64,000 bases of DNA, taken from positions 28,584,154-28,648,153 of the forward strand of contig CM068552.1 in assembly GCA_035048495.1 (NCBI GenBank), read 5' to 3'. Below, in pieces: positions 1 through 10,781 of this stretch. Below the pieces are notes generated by a model. It was not told where the DNA came from. It worked only from the letters and a program-made list of their open reading frames with translations, and ran no database searches. How positions within the stretch are numbered: position 1 is the first letter of the stretch; the number at the start of each line of letters is the position of its first letter. The stretch is from Euptelea pleiosperma. Its lineage: Eukaryota; Streptophyta; Magnoliopsida; Ranunculales; Eupteleaceae. Made by a program: the position numbers and the translations under genes.

Positions 1-27
1 TAACACATCTTCCTCCTCCAACATATC
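1..27 (-). pseudogene. LINE ORF2 fragment, continues beyond the window edge
   Basis: Read on the minus strand, these bases continue the LINE reading frame that stops at 2972 on the far side of the solo LTR. Joining 2999-2977 to 27-1 keeps one open frame in which an LD pair is followed by an acidic LEEED run. That run is typical of the linker between the endonuclease and reverse transcriptase of plant L1-type LINEs. Bases 23-27 (ATATC) are one copy of the target duplication of the solo LTR. The reverse transcriptase would lie off the left edge. Confidence 0.75.
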
Positions 28-2971
28 TGAAAGTAGGTTTTTTTCCGCGTCGTTGGTTACGGAAACCCTAATTCCAACAAGATTTGTAATTTTTATCCGA
101 TTATCCTGCAAAATTGATAGATTTGTATAGAGATTCATGTCGGATGTCGATCCGCACTCGGGATTAGTTGGATTAGCGCGAATAAGAACATAAAATGATA
201 AATAATATACAAGAGAAAAAGGAGAATGATGGAAGAGATGAGAAGGGCGAGTCGATTTAAAACACATCCAAATAAGATCCAGAGAAGACTAAAATTATCG
301 AAATCAAATTGCATTAATCAAACTGTTGCTTATATGAAATAAATGACAGAAATAAATAAAGTGGTAAATCTATTCTAGAAAGCATGTAAGAAAGCATGTA
401 AAAAGAGATTTTAGAGAGAGAGGAAGAAGGTAGAGAGAGATTTTTCACACCTCGGTCATTTACCGGCCGACAAGGTAGAGGTGAGAGAAAAACTCACCCT
501 CTTGCATTCACCGAATAGAGTCGGTGGTGCAAAAAGGCGATCAGCCTGGGGATTCTAGATAGAGAAAGTGGATTCCCAAACTCTAGAGAGATAAAATAAG
601 GGAAGAGAGAGAAAATTACCTCTTGAAACGAATGAGATCAGCCTTGTGAATCGGCCAATGAGGTTTTGCAATAAGTGATCATCCCGTACGGTGGCATGGT
701 GCATGAGAATGGAGATCGGGATGAGGAGGATGCCCAGAAAGTTGTTGGTGGTAGGTTCCATCAACTGGTGGTGAGCGCAGTAATGGGAGGAGGTTGGAGG
801 ACATCCTCTAGTCCAAGAAGAAGAAGATGGCGGAGGAGATGTTTGCTGGAAGTGCAGCAATCATGGACGATTGACTAGCGTTAATGGAGGTTACTGGTAC
901 CTGTTCGTGGGGATGCACCACCTGAAGACGGAGGAGAAAGTGGAAGCCGTTGGCTGGTGGTGTGCAGAGCTTTGGTGAGGAAGGTAGCAAAGAGGTGGGC
1001 GTTGCCCATTGAGAGGAGACGGTGGTGCTCTAGCCAGCCAATGAGAAGATGGTGGTGTTGTGATTGGCAAACAAAAGATAGTTGCAGGTGACCAAAATCA
1101 GTGAAGACGTTGCTGATATGGTGGCTCAGGAGGTTGCTGTCCAGCGTGCAACTTGTAGGTTGACCACACCCTGGTTGAAGGTGGTTCACCGGAGATGCCA
1201 GTTGCTGGTTCAAGCGGTGGTGCACCGCCTTGCCGACCTGATGAAGAAGATGACCTACGAGTGAAGAAATCATCCTGAGAAGAGGAAGACGGCACTTGCT
1301 GGTTCAGGCAGTGCATAGAGGATGTGCACGTTGCAGGCCGTGGAAGAGGGAGGCGGAGCAAGGAGGCGGAGTTTGGAGGATGGCCAACAGTTGCATGTTC
1401 CTAGCGGAAGAGGAAGGACGGTGGTGTTGCTGGAGGCGGAGTAGCAGCAATGGTGCTGCACGCAGCAACAAGCAGTGCTGCACGCTGGCAGAGAAACAGG
1501 CAGAGGAAGCAGGGTTGCAGGTGGGCATGCAGGCGGAGGTGCAAACTGGCGGAACAGCAATGTCATGGACGGCCATGGAAGATGAATGTGCAAGCGAGTT
1601 GCAGGTTGGCTGGCCGGAGTGCAGCAAGTTGCTAGGCAGCATGGTGAGATGATGTTGCTGTGGGGTCATGCAGGCCATTCTCGCAACAGGGAGCAGCAGG
1701 TGTACAAGCGGTGTAAGAGGTGGCTGTTGTTGCTACCAGCCGGAGTTGCAGGCTGCAACTCCGGTAAAGAAAATGAAGAAGATGAAGAAGATGAGAAGGA
1801 AGAAGAGGAGAAGAAGGAGGGGGAAGAAGGGGCAAACGTGGGGGGCAAGTTTTGGGGAAAGGAGAGGAGGAGAGGGATTAGGAGATTAGGGTTTCAAACC
1901 CTCTCTTCTCCCCTTTTAAAGCTTCCCTATTTCCTTTAATGGAAATAGGGGATTTTTGAAAATAAAAAAAATAAAAAAAATATATATATTTTTTTTTTAA
2001 GTAAAACTCTACTTTTCTTTGGGGAATGTCCCCATTTAGTGGACCCCCCATTTTTTAAAATTTAATTAAAATTATTTGGAAATTCACGGGGTCCACTAAC
2101 TGGTCGGACATCGGGTCAATGATGATGGGCCCAGCTATTGGCCCACATGGATTGATGATGTCCATCGTCTCACAAGATGATGTGGCAGACAGTCTGATGG
2201 CGATCGGATGGATGGTGACTTGATTGGGACCCAGATTGGTAGATCGACGGATCTAGAAAGATCCAACGGTCCGGTGGAAGATCCAACGGTCCGATTGAAG
2301 ATCCAACGGTCAGAAAGCTAAGAGAGATGAGACAGAGCCAATGGGCAGGAGTTCTGGGGTTAGGTCAGTAGATTCGAGGACCGAGAGATGAAGAGAGAGA
2401 GAGAATAAGGAGAGATGAGAGAGAAAGCATCAGAAAATGAGATAAAAGTATTGGCAGAGGGTCTGGAACCCTGGTCTTCACTGTGACCATCCTCACGCTT
2501 CTCCAGTAGAGTAGACTATCATTCAAACATGACTCATGTGGCTTTAAACGCTTTGGTCCATCTCTTGGTCATTAGCTCTCCTGCTCTCTTCGTTCATTGG
2601 GCCGACTTTTTGGTCCTCTTATTCAGTCCATATTTGGCCTATATCTTCTAGTCATAGCATGTGGGCTCTTTAAGCTTTGATAATGGGCTTTCCTGATCGA
2701 TGTGGGCTCGCAAGTCTCGAGAATTGTCCCATCGGGATTTCCTGTGACAGAAGAAGCGCGTAATGAGATTTTATCAGAACGACTTAATGTCTAGACTTCC
2801 GAAAATGTGTTTAATGCATGCAAATATACCATTTCGTCCAGAAAAGTGTGTTCTACGCAACAGAAGAGACTATTACATAGAAAAGTAGATAAATAGAGTA
2901 TTTTAACGTAAGAGAGTGTGAAAATGCTTAGAAGATAATAGTGGAAAATACACACTTTTAAGCGAATATCA
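28..2971 (-). mobile_element. Solo LTR, Athila-like Ty3/gypsy family
   Basis: The segment starts TGAAAGTAGG and ends GCGAATATCA on the + strand. It is flanked by perfect 5-bp direct repeats ATATC (23-27 and 2972-2976). Both ends match, in reverse complement, the LTRs at 5211-8273 and 14524-17598: 30-180 resembles the LTR 3' end and 2760-2971 resembles its 5' end. The middle is much more diverged but keeps the 25-nt hairpin at 1740-1764. No internal domain follows, so this is a solo LTR left by LTR-LTR recombination. It sits inside the coding region of a LINE. ORFs inside it are not conserved with the other copies and are not annotated. Confidence 0.9.
1740..1764. other. Conserved 25-nt hairpin in the solo LTR
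   Basis: Eleven-base arms CCGGAGTTGCA and TGCAACTCCGG enclose a 3-nt loop. The same hairpin is at 7016-7040 and 16333-16357 in the full element, although flanking sequence has diverged widely. It may be an RNA structure in the R-U5 part of the retrotransposon transcript. The function is inferred, not shown. Confidence 0.7.
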
Positions 2972-5210
2972 ATATCCAATGTCGCTATATTTTGTAGGAT
3001 GGAGTCCTTCCGCCTCTTGACCTTACCAAATCCAGTTTCATTCCATACTTTAATTCTAGTTTTTAGATCCTTTAACTTCTCTTTAAAGACCACTCCTGGT
3101 CTCCCAAAGCCCACCATTTCATCCCACCACTCTTTAATTTTTTCACAAAAACCTAGAACCTTCAACCACATATTTTCAAATCTAAACGGTCATGGTCTAC
3201 TAGATTCTTGCTCTATCTGTAGCAAAATCGGTAAATGATCAGAAGTTGGTCTGGGTAGAATAACTTGTTTCACATTAAGGACCACGTCTTCCCATGTGTC
3301 AGAAATCAAGAACCTATCAAGTCGGGTCATCACCGATCTATCTTGATTATTAGACCATGTGTACTTTCCCCCAAAAAAGGTAGATCAATCAGAGAATGGT
3401 CATCTACAAATCCACGAAAATCAATCGTACTCCTAGTCATCCTACTAAGTACCGCCCTTCTTTTTGTCGCAAAACCTGATGACATTAAAATCTCCACATA
3501 CACACCACGAACCCTTCCACAAACCTCGAACATCTGACAGCTCTTCCCAAAATTGAGCCCTCTCTATCCTTTTCGTCAGTCCATATACTCTAGTAAAAAT
3601 GAAAGAAGATCCAGAATTTCTAATCCAGCCCAAAATGGTTACTGGAAAAGCTCCAACCAACCTTTCGGTAACTTCAATCACTCGTTCATCCCACATAACC
3701 ATTACACCACCAGACGCACCAATAGATGGTAAAGTACACCACCCAACCTCCTCTCTCCTCCATACCTCCCCAATCACCTTCTTATCAATACATTCCATCT
3801 TAGTTTCTTGAACCACAATGATATTACATTTGTTTTTAATAACCACATTCTTACAAGCCAATTTTCGATTCCTAGAGTTAAGACCTCTAACATTCCAAGA
3901 TAACCAGTTAAGCTTCATATCTAACCACCGGCTTCCTCCCTCTCTTGCAACTGCCCGTCATACCTGAGTCTTTATTTACAAGAATGCAACTAATGCGATG
4001 TAACTCCCTGGATAATTTAGACATGCTCTTACAGTTAGGGCTCTCCATCGGCCTTTCGCTACCACCCAGCCCCTCACACGTATCTTTTGCCTTATTCCTT
4101 ATTCTCTCAACCTCTGCAGCATCTACATCCCGAGAACACTCTTTAATCCTAACTTCTCTAGTAGACTCAAACATTTTCCTTCCCCTATTCTCTCCACACC
4201 TTATCGACATATCCTCTCGTCTGCCCCTACATTCAAGATGGAAGTGAGGAGGTCTCTAGCCTTACTCTGATATTCCACCCAAGTTAAACCCAAGCTAGCC
4301 CCAACCCTCATTATATTATAGAGAAGCCACATATTAGATTCTAGTCTCATTCCCCCCTCTACCTCCATATCTTCTACCTCACACAAGTTAACACTCCCCT
4401 CTTCCCGATATTCGATTTGAGCATTTAGCCTACGATTAACCTCACTACTCCTTGAGGGAATAATAATAGTATTTTTGCCACTATGCTTTCCTCTCTTTCT
4501 TTTCTCATTCTCCTGACCCTTATCCATCCTCACTAAGTCACTCTCATCCCTCATTCCAATCTGATTTTCATGATCTCGGAAATCTGCTAATGAAAATGAA
4601 AAATTATAATTACAATTGACATAGCTGTTACCTGTAATATTGGGCTGCTCTGTGACCATATTGGGAGAGTCTCCTGCATCTGAAACTTCTGCATGCACAC
4701 TAACCAAAGAACCCGACACAATCATATCTTGCCACCCATCCACCTGTGTCAAAGCTTTAGAAAAGAAGGTTAGAGAATCATATTTGATGCCCATAGAATC
4801 TCCTATCACTGTCTGGCCCATTCGGTTAGTTCTTATATCTTGGCTGTTTCTGATTTGATCGACCTCTCTGTTGGTACTCTATACATGCTGATCTATCTCC
4901 ACAAGCTCTCTTCTTTCTGAGCAAACCCTTTCTTGGCTTTCGTTACTGACCACTTCGGATTCGCGCCCACATCGTTGTTGTACCATTGCCTCTTTCTCTG
5001 CTTCAATGTCATTCGTAATATGTTTATCACAATTAAACTGCTGCACCTTCGCATGAACCATTAACTCATCCACATGTTCTTCAGCATCACCAATCGTGAA
5101 AAGTCCTGCACCATTAGTATCCTTTTCCAAAGACCTCCTCATTACTAATCCATTTGTCAAGATAATATTTGAGTCTTGATCCTTTTTTGTACCTGTTGGG
5201 ACAAATCAAC
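2972..5210 (-). mobile_element. LINE segment: C-terminus of ORF1 and 5' half of ORF2
   Basis: Minus-strand LINE lying between the solo LTR and the large LTR element. Reading from 5210 downward there are diverged ORF1-like stretches (5160-4879, 4821-4201, 4210-3908). ORF2 then starts at 3918 with the endonuclease domain. A frame change follows near 3450-3530, where an FVDDHSLIDLPF stretch (3533-3330) continues the endonuclease in another frame. The linker at 3171-2972 has paired W and WN motifs and an LKDLK helix. Frameshifts and stops show it is dead. The 5' continuation lies at 17599-18490 and the 3' continuation at 27-1. Confidence 0.85.
3445..3918 (-). pseudogene. LINE ORF2 endonuclease domain (AP-endonuclease-like), frameshifted
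   Basis: This is the best preserved part of the LINE, with 157 open codons. It begins MKLNWLSWNVRGLNS and contains WNVRGL (a metal-binding Asn near residue 9), QETK (catalytic Glu near residue 38) and a GDFN motif near residue 144. That order matches the exo-endonuclease-phosphatase fold of plant L1-type LINE ORF2, which nicks target DNA to prime reverse transcription. The frame is lost after the GDFN region and resumes in another frame, so the protein cannot be made. The start is a Met directly before the domain, as is usual for ORF2 of this group. Identification as a LINE endonuclease is firm; the clade is not resolved. Confidence 0.85.
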
Positions 5211-6216
5211 TGATATTCGCTCAAAAGTGCTTATTTTAAGCAATTATCCTTTTAGCATTATTGCAGTCTCCTACGTTAAAATACTCTATTTATCTACTTT
5301 TCTACGTAAGAGTCTCTTTTGTTGCGTAGAACACACTTTTCTGGACGAAATGGTATATTTGCATGCATTAAACACATTTTTGAAAGTCTAGGTATGAGAC
5401 GTTATGATTGAGACTCATTACGCATTTTTCACTATTGCAGAAAACCAAATCGGATGATTCTTGAAAATTGCGGACCGACGAGCGATCACAGAAGCTCACT
5501 ATCGAAGCTTAAAGAGCCAGCAAGTTATCATAGGAAAATACGGGACAAGTACATGCCATGCCTGAGGATGATAGAGTTGAACAAGGAACCAACGAGCTGA
5601 CTGGTCCGTGAAACAAGATAAAGATGACTGTAGGGAGTTCCATGCAAATAATGAAGATGGTGTTGCACGTGAGTTCCAAGGATCCAATCAAGAAATTTCC
5701 CAAGACCTGGGAAGCATTGGTCGAGTCAGGAGACCACGGGCCATAGGGTGACCAAGTCAATGGCTAGCTAGATCATGAAGAGACAAACATGGTTCAAACA
5801 AAGATGATCAAAGAGATTGATTCAAGATGAGGGGTCACGGTTTTAAAAATACATGGAAAGTTGGCCTGTGAACATGATAAGACAGGTCAGATGGTTCTGA
5901 CTGTCTGATTGAGTTGAACAGCTAGATATTGTCGAATCAGGGACAAGACGGAGCTAGATGCATGGACCAATGATTATTGTTAGAAAATTGGTCTAAACAA
6001 TTCCCAAAATGGTGGTTGCATTTGCAATAAACCACCACATGTGTGGCAAAGATGTAGCAAGCGTGTTCCATTCCAGAGAAGTAGGAAAGAGAGTAGTTTG
6101 GCTAACAAGAAGTGATGACATGTGAGGTGGCAGCATGTAGCATGCTATGGACCATCACATGGGATAATATCTTGCCTAATTGAGAAGAGGGCTGTAGCAT
6201 GGTCCACCAAATAGTG

Positions 6217-6384
6217 ACTATCCTCCCTTGGAAGTTTTGATAAGGTGAATCTCGCCTTATTGGGGAGAGTTAAGTTGGACCAAGAAAGGAAAAGTAGAGG
6301 ACTATCTTCCCTTGGAAGTTTTGATAAGGTGCATCTCGCCTTATGGGGGAGAGGGCAAGTTGGACCAAGAAGGGAAAAGTAGGG
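6217..6384 (+). repeat. 84-bp tandem duplication upstream of the LTR TATA box
   Basis: Two units (6217-6300 and 6301-6384) both carry CCCTTGGAAGTTTTGATAAG and a following TCTCGCCTTAT block, with minor differences. The pair is repeated at 15530-15697 in the 3' LTR. It lies 30-200 bp upstream of TATAAATA, where a U3 enhancer would be. The enhancer role is an inference. Confidence 0.85.
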
Positions 6385-6417
6385 ACCAAACCCTAATGAG
6401 GATGGTCTCATCCTTAA

Positions 6418-6425
6418 TATAAATA
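6418..6425 (+). promoter_or_regulatory. LTR TATA box
   Basis: Exact TATAAATA, followed by a pyrimidine-rich stretch from about 6450. The same box is at 15731-15738 in the 3' LTR. It would place the U3/R border near 6450. Confidence 0.6.
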
Positions 6426-7015
6426 GAAAAGAAAGAGGAGAAGAGGTCGGCTCTTCATTCTCGACGTTCTCTCTTCATCTCTCCCCCCATGCTCTTCTTC
6501 CCCAAGCCGTTACAGCCCCTCTTCACTATCAATCGATCCATCTCCAAGACCGCCCAGTAACTTCTTCACGTTGCTGCCCTTTGCACGATCTTCAGTGTTG
6601 CCATCCTTCTCCTCAACCTGCATGCACATCTCTGTTTTCATTGGTGAAACCAGCAACATACTGCTGCAACGCCAACCGTTCCAACACTATCCACCCACCT
6701 CTTGACCTCCCTTCCTCATCTCTCCATCGTCCATTATTGCAACCCGTCTCCAGCCCCTCAAAGAAGAAAAAAAAAAAAGGGAAGAGAAGAGAGGAAAGGG
6801 AGGCGTGACCTTACCTGGTTGGCGCGTCTCCACCCTGTAAGTGTACTGCCACCCTGTAAGTGTACCGCCCAACATCCATTCCACAACCCAGCAAAGTTGC
6901 TCCTCCATCTATCACAATTTGCTACTCTTCATCACCAACTCTCCCTCTCTCTATTCATTCACCTAGCCACCCCATTGATCACAAAAAAAAAAAAAAAAAA
7001 AAAATTTCAAGATCA

Positions 7016-7040
7016 CCGGAGTTGCAGGTTGCAACTCCGG
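7016..7040 (+). other. LTR hairpin at the template-switch point
   Basis: Arms CCGGAGTTGCA and TGCAACTCCGG with loop GGT. Homology between this LTR and the inverted arm (8291-9540) ends at base 7032, inside the 3' stem. Beyond that point the inverted arm continues into gag. The hairpin recurs in the 3' LTR (16333-16357) and in the solo LTR (1740-1764). Confidence 0.7.
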
Positions 7041-8270
7041 CAACCTCCATTAACTCCGGCCACCTGTTGCTGATCACCTACCTCTTCCCCCTCTCACTAG
7101 CAACCACCACGAAGACCACTCTCGTAGCCATTTTCTCTTCCTCTCCACGGTGCTGCTGCACCGCCTGAAACTCCTTCACCATTCTCCACGCCACTGCCTC
7201 CACCTGTACTAGCAGCAACCGCCCCCATCCCCTTATGCACTCAACGCTGCTATCACGGCCTGCAAGTTATAGGCCGCTAAACCCTTTACCACTATCCTCT
7301 CCCAACAAGGGTGCAGACCGCCAGTCACCTCTGCATTCTCCACCGCCACCTTCTTCTCCCTTTCCACCGTTCTCACAATCCCCACAACCTGTAACTTTGC
7401 CAGTGCAACCCCCATTCAACTTGCAGCCCCTCGTCCTCCTCTGGTTGGCCTGCACACATGTGCTGTCCCTCTTAAAAGCGCTCCGTTACCATGGCCAGTG
7501 ATCAATCCCAAATGGTCTCACCTTCAAAACGATAGGTGAATCTATTCTCTCGGACGGTACAGCAATAGCATTTCCTACCACGGACTGGTGTGCTCCTCCA
7601 TAACGAGTTCCACCATCGATTTAACTTACAGGCGTAACACCATTGCCGCCTTCCCTTGCTGCCCAAATTAGCAAGTACACACATGCACATGCATGCACTC
7701 TTCTCATGGCGGATCATCTCCTTGACCGGGTCCACATTCTTCATTCATTGGCCAATCAATTCCGGTAAGTATGCTAAAGGTAAACCCTCGACTTTCCCCC
7801 TCTAGTTTTCTCTCTCTAAAATGGCTTTCTCTCCCTATATTAGGAACCAATTTCTCTCTCTAGATGCATCTACCTATTTTCTCTCTACTTTTTCCCTCAT
7901 TAGCTAGTTTTTAAATGTTTCAATTATTTCATGCGAGTTCAATTCAAGCATTGTAATTTGGATTTTTAGATTAATGGAATAAATTAGCAGTATTTGTTTT
8001 TATGTTGATATTTTTATTGTTAGTGGCTAGTTCTCTCCAAAAAGATGTGTTCTAAAAATTACTTTTATCCACCATTCTCATCTCTCCAAAAATTTCTGAG
8101 AAAAATTCGTCATTTCATGTTCACTGCTTGCACAAACTAACCCCGAGTGCGGATCGACATCCGACACGAATCCCTATACAAAGCCTGTAATTTTGCAGGA
8201 ATTTTGAGGCTCGGATCAAATTAGCAATCTTGTTGATTCTAGGGTTTCCGTAACCAACGACGCGGAAAAA

Positions 8271-8288
8271 TCCCCGGCAACGGCGCCA
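8271..8288 (-). other. Inverted 18-nt primer-binding site (tRNA-Asp)
   Basis: The minus strand reads TGGCGCCGTTGCCGGGGA, complementary to the 3' end of plant tRNA-Asp(GUC) including CCA. This is the usual primer site of Athila-type elements. It follows the LTR end TATTTTCA plus a spacer AA, as a 5' LTR should, but in minus orientation. It ends after exactly 18 nt, where plus-strand strong-stop synthesis stops on the primer tRNA. It then runs directly into the complement of the LTR. Confidence 0.88.
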
Positions 8289-8290
8289 TT

Positions 8291-9540
8291 TGAAAATAGG
8301 ATTTTTCCGCGTCGTTGGTTACGGAAACTCTAGAATCAACAAGATTTGTAATTTGATCCGAGCCTCAAAATTCCTGCAAAATTACAGGCTTTGTATAGGG
8401 ATTCGTGTCGGATGTCGATCCGCACTCGGGGTTAGTTTGTGCAAGCAGTGAACATGAAATGACGAATTTTTCTCAGAAATTTTTGGAGAGATGAGAATGG
8501 TGGATAAAAGTAATTTTTAGAACACATCTTTTTGGAGAGAACTAGCCACTAACAATAAAAATATCAACATAAAAACAAATACTGCTAATTTATTCCATTA
8601 ATCTAAAAATCCAAATTACAATGCTTGAATTGAACTCGCATGAAATAATTGAAACATTTAAAAACTAGCTAATGAGGGAAAAAGTAGAGAGAAAATAGGT
8701 AGATGCATCTAGAGAGAGAAATTGGTTCCTAATATAGGGAGAGAAAGCCATTTTAGAGAGAGAAAACTAGAGGGGGAAAGTCGAGGGTTTACCTTTAGCA
8801 TACTTACCGGAATTGATTGGCCAATGAATGAAGAATGTGGACCCGGTCAAGGAGATGATCCGCCATGAGAAGAGTGCATGCATGTGCATGTGTGTACTTG
8901 CTAATTTGGGCAGCAAGGGAAGGCGGCAATGGTGTTACGCCTGTAAGTTAAATCGATGGTGGAACTCGTTACGGAGGAGCACACCAGTCCGTGGTAGGAA
9001 ATGCTATTGCTGTACCGTCCGAGAGAATAGATTCACCTATCGTTTTGAAGGTGAGACCATTTGGGATTGATCACTGGCCATGGTAACGGAGCGCTTTTAA
9101 GAGGGACAGCACATGTGTGCAGGCCAACCAGAGGAGGACGAGGGGCTGCAAGTTGAATGGGGGTTGCACTGGCAAAGTTACAGGTTGTGGGGATTGTGAG
9201 AACGGTGGAAAGGGAGAAGAAGGTGGCGGTGGAGAATGCAGAGGTGACTGGCGGTCTGCACCCTTGTTGGGAGAGGATAGTGGTAAAGGGTTTAGCGGCC
9301 TGTAACTTGCAGGCCGTGATAGCAGCGTTGAGTGCAAAAGGGGATGGGGGCGGTTGCTGCTAGTACAGGTGGAGGCAGTGGCGTGGAGAATGGTGAAGGA
9401 GTTTCAGGCGGTGCAGCAGCACCGTGGAGAGGAAGAGAAAATGGCTACGAGAGTGGTCTTCGTGGTGGTTGCTAGCGAGAGGGGGAAGAGGTAGGTGATC
9501 AGCAACAGGTGGCCGGAGTTAATGGAGGTTGCCGGAGTTG
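8291..9540 (-). repeat. Inverted partial LTR forming a 2.5-kb palindrome
   Basis: Reverse complement of LTR bases 7032-8273 plus the 8 terminal bases missing from the neighbouring arm. It is almost identical to the left arm, so 7032-9540 is a near-perfect palindrome with a spacer of under 30 nt. On the minus strand it is followed by the primer-binding site and preceded by gag. The switch from gag is seamless at 9540. Confidence 0.92.
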
Positions 9541-10781
9541 TTGAATTGCCTATTGGGTTGATTGAACCCAGGAGGATACATGCCCTGAGGTTGACGTGGA
9601 CGTTGAGCTTGTGGTTGAGTAGACTGAGGCCGCCAGGAGAAGTTAGGGTGGTTTCTCGTGTCCGGATGATAAGATTGACTATACGAGTTCTGAGTGGGTG
9701 GTTTGTATGTGCTGAAAGCACAAACTTCTTCCTGAAGAGGATTAGACCATCCTTCATTCAAAGGACAATGCTCAGTAGTATGGGAGGGTTGCAGACAGAG
9801 GATGCAGGATTCCATAGGGCTCTCGTGTCCCACATGCATGACTGAGGTAGATTGTTGAGTAGGCTTTTGTACAGACACAGCCAGTGCCGAGACTGACTTG
9901 CTCAACTCTTGAATGACAGATCGAAGCTCAGTATCAGCTGTAGCATCATGTCCCTTGGTTGTCCTTTGGACTGAAGTGGTTCAACTGAACTCTGAGTCAG
10001 TCGTCCAATGTTGAGAGTTTTCTCCTAACTCTCCCAAAAATTTGTATGCATCGGTCGGAGTTTGGTGCAGGAATTTTCCTTGGCACATTGACTCTACCAT
10101 GGTCCGGGACTCATCAGTAAGTCCCTTATAGAAGACGTGGACAAGATTTCCCTTGTCGATGCTATGGTGGGGACACTTAGTCAGGTAGTCTTGGAATCTA
10201 TCCCATGCTTCGAAAAATTTCTCATCGGACTTCTGTCGAAAGTTTTGGATGAGTTGCTTCATTTGGTTTGTCCGAGTCATGGGGTAGAATTTAGACATGA
10301 ATTTGCCTACCAATTCTTTCCAACTGCTGATTGAATCAGCGGGTAAGGAGTAAAGCCAATCTGAGGCTCGGTCTTTGAGCGAGAATGGGAAAACTCGCAG
10401 ACGGACATTGTCATCATCAAGGTTCTGATTCTTGAAAAGTAGGATGACATGTTGGAATTCCCTAATATGAGAATATGGGTCTTCTCTTGGGAGACCACGA
10501 AAGGTAGGCAGCATTTGGATCGTCTGCGGTCTGATCTCAAACTGTACCGCAGTAGTAGGTGGAAGAATAATGCAAGTGGGCGGATTAGCAGAGATAGGGG
10601 CGAACGTCTCGATAAGAGGTCGTTCGACTGCCATGACTACAAAGGTAGTAGTACTGGGGGAGGCGGGTGGTGAAAGAGATGGGGAAGAATTCAGTGGAGG
10701 ATCCACTGTAGGGACGTGATTCTCAGATCGAACCAAGCGCTTGTTCGGACGATTCCAAACGGGCATACGCGAATGAGGCAA
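9519..10781 (-). pseudogene. gag of the Athila-like element, one internal stop, C-terminus fused to the LTR
   Basis: Gag would form the particle in which the element RNA is reverse transcribed. One reading frame runs from 10781 to 9519 (about 420 codons), interrupted by a single TGA at 9983-9981 after 266 codons. The first part holds the Retrotrans_gag signature: LPTFRGLPREDPYSHIREF near residues 91-109, then FPFSLKDRASDWL and a Trp-rich helix. The second part has a canonical CCHC zinc knuckle, CX2CX4HX4C (CILC...H...C). The last seven codons are read from LTR sequence across the gag/LTR junction. No protease or reverse transcriptase follows. The start is the first Met upstream of the conserved region and is uncertain. 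The fold is firm; the product would be truncated. Confidence 0.88.

Larger units (their letters stand above)
5211..8273 (+). repeat. 5' LTR of the Athila-like element, lacking its last 8 nt
   Basis: Starts TGATATTCGC, as the 3' LTR does. It stops at GGAAAAATCC, whereas the 3' LTR continues with TATTTTCA. The missing 8 nt are replaced by an inverted primer-binding site and an inverted LTR arm. It contains an exact TATAAATA box (6418-6425), an 84-bp tandem duplication (6217-6384), A-rich tracts near 6769 and 6985, and a hairpin at 7016-7040. Short ORFs within it recur in each LTR copy but show no protein signature. Confidence 0.92.

Noticed and set aside
555..1939. Many overlapping ORFs in the first 2 kb
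   Set aside because: They lie in a solo LTR with purine-biased low-complexity sequence, which keeps several frames open by chance.
7235..7501. Proline-rich 88-residue ORF repeated at 9071 and 16552
   Set aside because: Same reason: LTR sequence, low-complexity composition, not kept in the diverged solo LTR.
7502..7744. 80-residue ORF conserved in three places (also 8828-9070 and 16819-17061)
   Set aside because: All three are copies of the same LTR segment; repeat identity explains the conservation, and no domain is seen.
8271..8288. The 3' end of a tRNA-Asp gene on the + strand
   Set aside because: Only the last 18 nt are present, with CCA included, which nuclear tRNA genes lack. The position next to an LTR end shows it is a primer-binding site.
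10307..10673. ORFs on both strands over gag (10307-10540, 10449-10673)
   Set aside because: Shadows of the gag frame on the minus strand.
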